The notes under the pieces: model-generated | Told to the model about the DNA's origin: nothing | The model's database searches: none | The model's input: only the letters and a program-made list of their open reading frames with translations | From: Nocardioides gansuensis | GTDB lineage: Bacteria > Actinomycetota > Actinomycetes > Propionibacteriales > Nocardioidaceae | Reading direction: 5' to 3' | Assembly (NCBI RefSeq): GCF_003076135.1 | Contig: NZ_QDGZ01000002.1 | Coordinates: 310,001-374,000, forward strand | DNA: 64,000 nt | Position numbers and translations under genes: made by a program | In this document: positions 62,293-64,000 of the stretch, piece by piece | Position numbering within the stretch: position 1 is the stretch's first letter | Layout: every line of letters begins with the position of its first letter

Positions 62293-64000
62293 TCAGGTTC
62301 GGCGTCTCGGCACGGCGACCGCCAGCTCCTCGGGCATCGGCTCGTAGTGCGCGAACGTGCGGGTGAACGTGCCGGCCCCGTGGGTGGCGGAGCGCAGGTC
62401 GACCGCGTAGCGGAGCAGCTCGCGCTGCGGCACGATGGCCCGGACCACGGTGCGGTCGTCGGCCTGCTCGGTGCCGAGCAGTCGCCCACGCCGGGCCGAC
62501 AGGTCGCTCATCACGCTGCCCACATGGTCGTCGGAGACCAGCACCGATACCTCGTCGTACGGCTCGAGCATCGCGACGGTGGCGCCCTCGGCGGCGTCCT
62601 TGAGTGCGAGCGCGCCGGCGGTCTGGAAGGCCATGTCGGAGGAGTCGACGCTGTGCGCCTTGCCGTCGACCAGGACGACCCTCAGGTCGACGACGGGATA
62701 GCCGAGCCGGACGCCGCGGTCCATCTGCTGCCGCACGCCCTTCTCCACGCTGGGGATGAACTGGCGCGGCACGGACCCGCCGACGACCCGGCTCTCGAAC
62801 GCGAACCCGCTGCCCTCGGGCAGGGGCTCGACCTCGATGTCGCACACGGCGTACTGCCCGTGGCCGCCGGACTGCTTCACGTGCCGGCCATGGCCCTTGG
62901 CCGGGCCGAGGAGGCACTCGCGCAGCGGGACGACCACGTCCACCTCCGTGACGGTCACCCCGTAGCGCTGACGGAGTCGCTCGAGGGCGACCTCCGCGTG
63001 CGCCTCGCCCATCACCCAGAGCAGCAGCTGGCCGGTCTCGGCGCTGTGCTCGACCCGGAGGCTGGGGTCCTCGGCAGCGAGGCGGGACAGTGCAGCGGAC
63101 AGCTTGTCCTCGTCGGAGCGGCTCGCTGCCTCGATCGCCACGGGGAGGAGCGGGTCGGGCATCTCCCAGGGCCGCAGCACCCGCGGGTCGTCCGTGCTGG
63201 ACAGCGTGTCCCCGGTCTCGGCCCGCGACAGCCGCGCGACCAGCCCGATGTCGCCGGCGACCACCTGGTCGGTGGGCACCTGGCGGGCCCCGAACGGATG
63301 GGCGAGGGCACCGACCCGTTCGTCCTCGTCGTGGTCCTCGTGGCCGGCGGTGCCGAAGCTGGCGAAGTGCCCGGAGACATGGACGGGGACGTCGGGGCGC
63401 AGGGCGCCGGAGAACACCCGCACCAGGCTGACACGACCGAGATAGTGGTCGCTGGAGGTCTTCACGACCTCGGCGACCAGCGGACCGGCCGGGTCGCAGG
63501 TGACGGGCTCCACCGCCACACCGGCGGGGGTGAAGAGGTCCGGAGGCGCATGCTCGGGCGGGGACGGGAAGGCGCGCACGCAGAGGTCGAGCAGCTCGCC
63601 CAGCCCCACGCCGGTGGTGGCGCACACCGGGACGACGGGGAAGAGCGTGGCGTGGGCGATCGCGGTCTCGAGGTCGTCCACCAGCACCTTCTCGTCGATC
63701 TGCTCGCCGCCCACGTAGCGGTCCATCAGGGTCTCGTCCTCGGACTCCTCGATCACCGCCTCGACGAGCTCCCCGCGACGCGGGTCGTCGGTCGCGCCGG
63801 AGAGCAGCCCGGTGAGCCTGTCGCCCTCGAGGACGTAGACCGGCAGCACCTTCTCGCCGAATGCGGATCGTGCCGCGGCCAGGGCGGTGTCGACGTCCGC
63901 GCGGGCGTGGTCGAGCTTGGTGAGGACCAGGGCGCGCGGCATGCCGACCTGGGCGCACTCGCGCCAGAGGTCGCGCGTGCTGTCGTCGACACCCTCGTGC
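62293..64000 (-). CDS. Elongation factor G-like GTPase (EF-G2 type), 5' end outside window
   Basis: The last 568 residues are present. The GTPase G4 motif reads TKLDHARAD (NKxD in EF-G, here T for N, as usual in the EF-G2-like group). Domain IV has GRHVKQSGGHGQYAVCDIEV and domain V AIVPQRELLRYAVDLRSATH, GAGTFTRTFAHYEPMP. A ribosome-related GTPase role is expected; the exact function of the EF-G-like paralogue is not known. Confidence 0.92.
   Translation of the reverse strand, partial: HEGVDDSTRDLWRECAQVGMPRALVLTKLDHARADVDTALAAARSAFGEKVLPVYVLEGDRLTGLLSGATDDPRRGELVEAVIEESEDETLMDRYVGGEQIDEKVLVDDLETAIAHATLFPVVPVCATTGVGLGELLDLCVRAFPSPPEHAPPDLFTPAGVAVEPVTCDPAGPLVAEVVKTSSDHYLGRVSLVRVFSGALRPDVPVHVSGHFASFGTAGHEDHDEDERVGALAHPFGARQVPTDQVVAGDIGLVARLSRAETGDTLSSTDDPRVLRPWEMPDPLLPVAIEAASRSDEDKLSAALSRLAAEDPSLRVEHSAETGQLLLWVMGEAHAEVALERLRQRYGVTVTEVDVVVPLRECLLGPAKGHGRHVKQSGGHGQYAVCDIEVEPLPEGSGFAFESRVVGGSVPRQFIPSVEKGVRQQMDRGVRLGYPVVDLRVVLVDGKAHSVDSSDMAFQTAGALALKDAAEGATVAMLEPYDEVSVLVSDDHVGSVMSDLSARRGRLLGTEQADDRTVVRAIVPQRELLRYAVDLRSATHGAGTFTRTFAHYEPMPEELAVAVPRRRT

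Overview
The window is very GC-rich DNA from an actinobacterium, most likely of the Nocardioides group (family Nocardioidaceae); this is inferred from gene content, not from a marker gene. Supporting signs are frequent GTG starts, many 4-base stop/start overlaps, a LexA-type box of the actinobacterial form, a FabG4/MaoC/FadA2 locus arranged as in mycobacteria, and at least a dozen genes whose only promoter-like element is a TANNNT hexamer 6-8 bases before the start codon, which suggests leaderless transcripts. No rRNA, tRNA or CRISPR array was seen.

The left end (1-4.7 kb) is an accessory, decaying region. It holds the start of a short-chain dehydrogenase, a TetR repressor with matching operators, two broken tyrosine integrases, a MmyB-like XRE regulator beside the stump of a dehydrogenase, an intact dehydrogenase, a broken hydrolase and a methyltransferase tail. 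The segment 4.7-15.1 kb is a catabolic island for unsaturated uronic acid oligosaccharides. One leftward operon encodes a sugar-binding lipoprotein, two ABC permeases, a 906-residue protein of polysaccharide-lyase-like architecture, a GH88/GH105 unsaturated uronyl hydrolase and a KDG kinase. A divergent rightward operon encodes KduI, KduD and an IclR regulator. Two near-identical 15-bp palindromes exactly 21 bp apart lie between them. Import, intracellular cleavage, isomerisation, reduction and phosphorylation to KDPG are covered; the KDPG aldolase and the ABC ATPase are not in the window.

From 15 to 30 kb come aconitase, a thiamine-binding/YjbQ pair, a CotH kinase-VTC polyphosphate polymerase-DUF4956 locus with 11-bp-spaced repeats in both its promoters, a small gene under a LexA box, a Nudix hydrolase, dxs, a lipoprotein metallopeptidase, an amino acid permease and an ECF sigma factor with a probable anti-sigma partner. 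From 30 to 48 kb come beta-oxidation genes (fadB, fadA, tesB), a PAC2 protein, an M23 peptidase, the MaoC-FabG4-FadA2 locus, the pyrR-pyrB-pyrC operon with a PyrR-type leader, dodecin, fabG-fabI, a serine hydrolase, a SixA-like phosphatase and a PrmC-related methyltransferase.

From 48 kb to the end lie serB, a lone ABC ATPase, NfeD and SPFH membrane proteins, a TSUP exporter, a LysR/LysE pair, an alpha/beta hydrolase, an ABC-2 exporter, a Thr-rich surface protein with a sortase, a CAP-domain protein and the 3' part of an EF-G-like GTPase. The candidates most worth following are the 906-residue protein with its regulated island, the shared OmpR/PhoP-like boxes of the VTC locus, and the LexA-controlled 123-residue protein.
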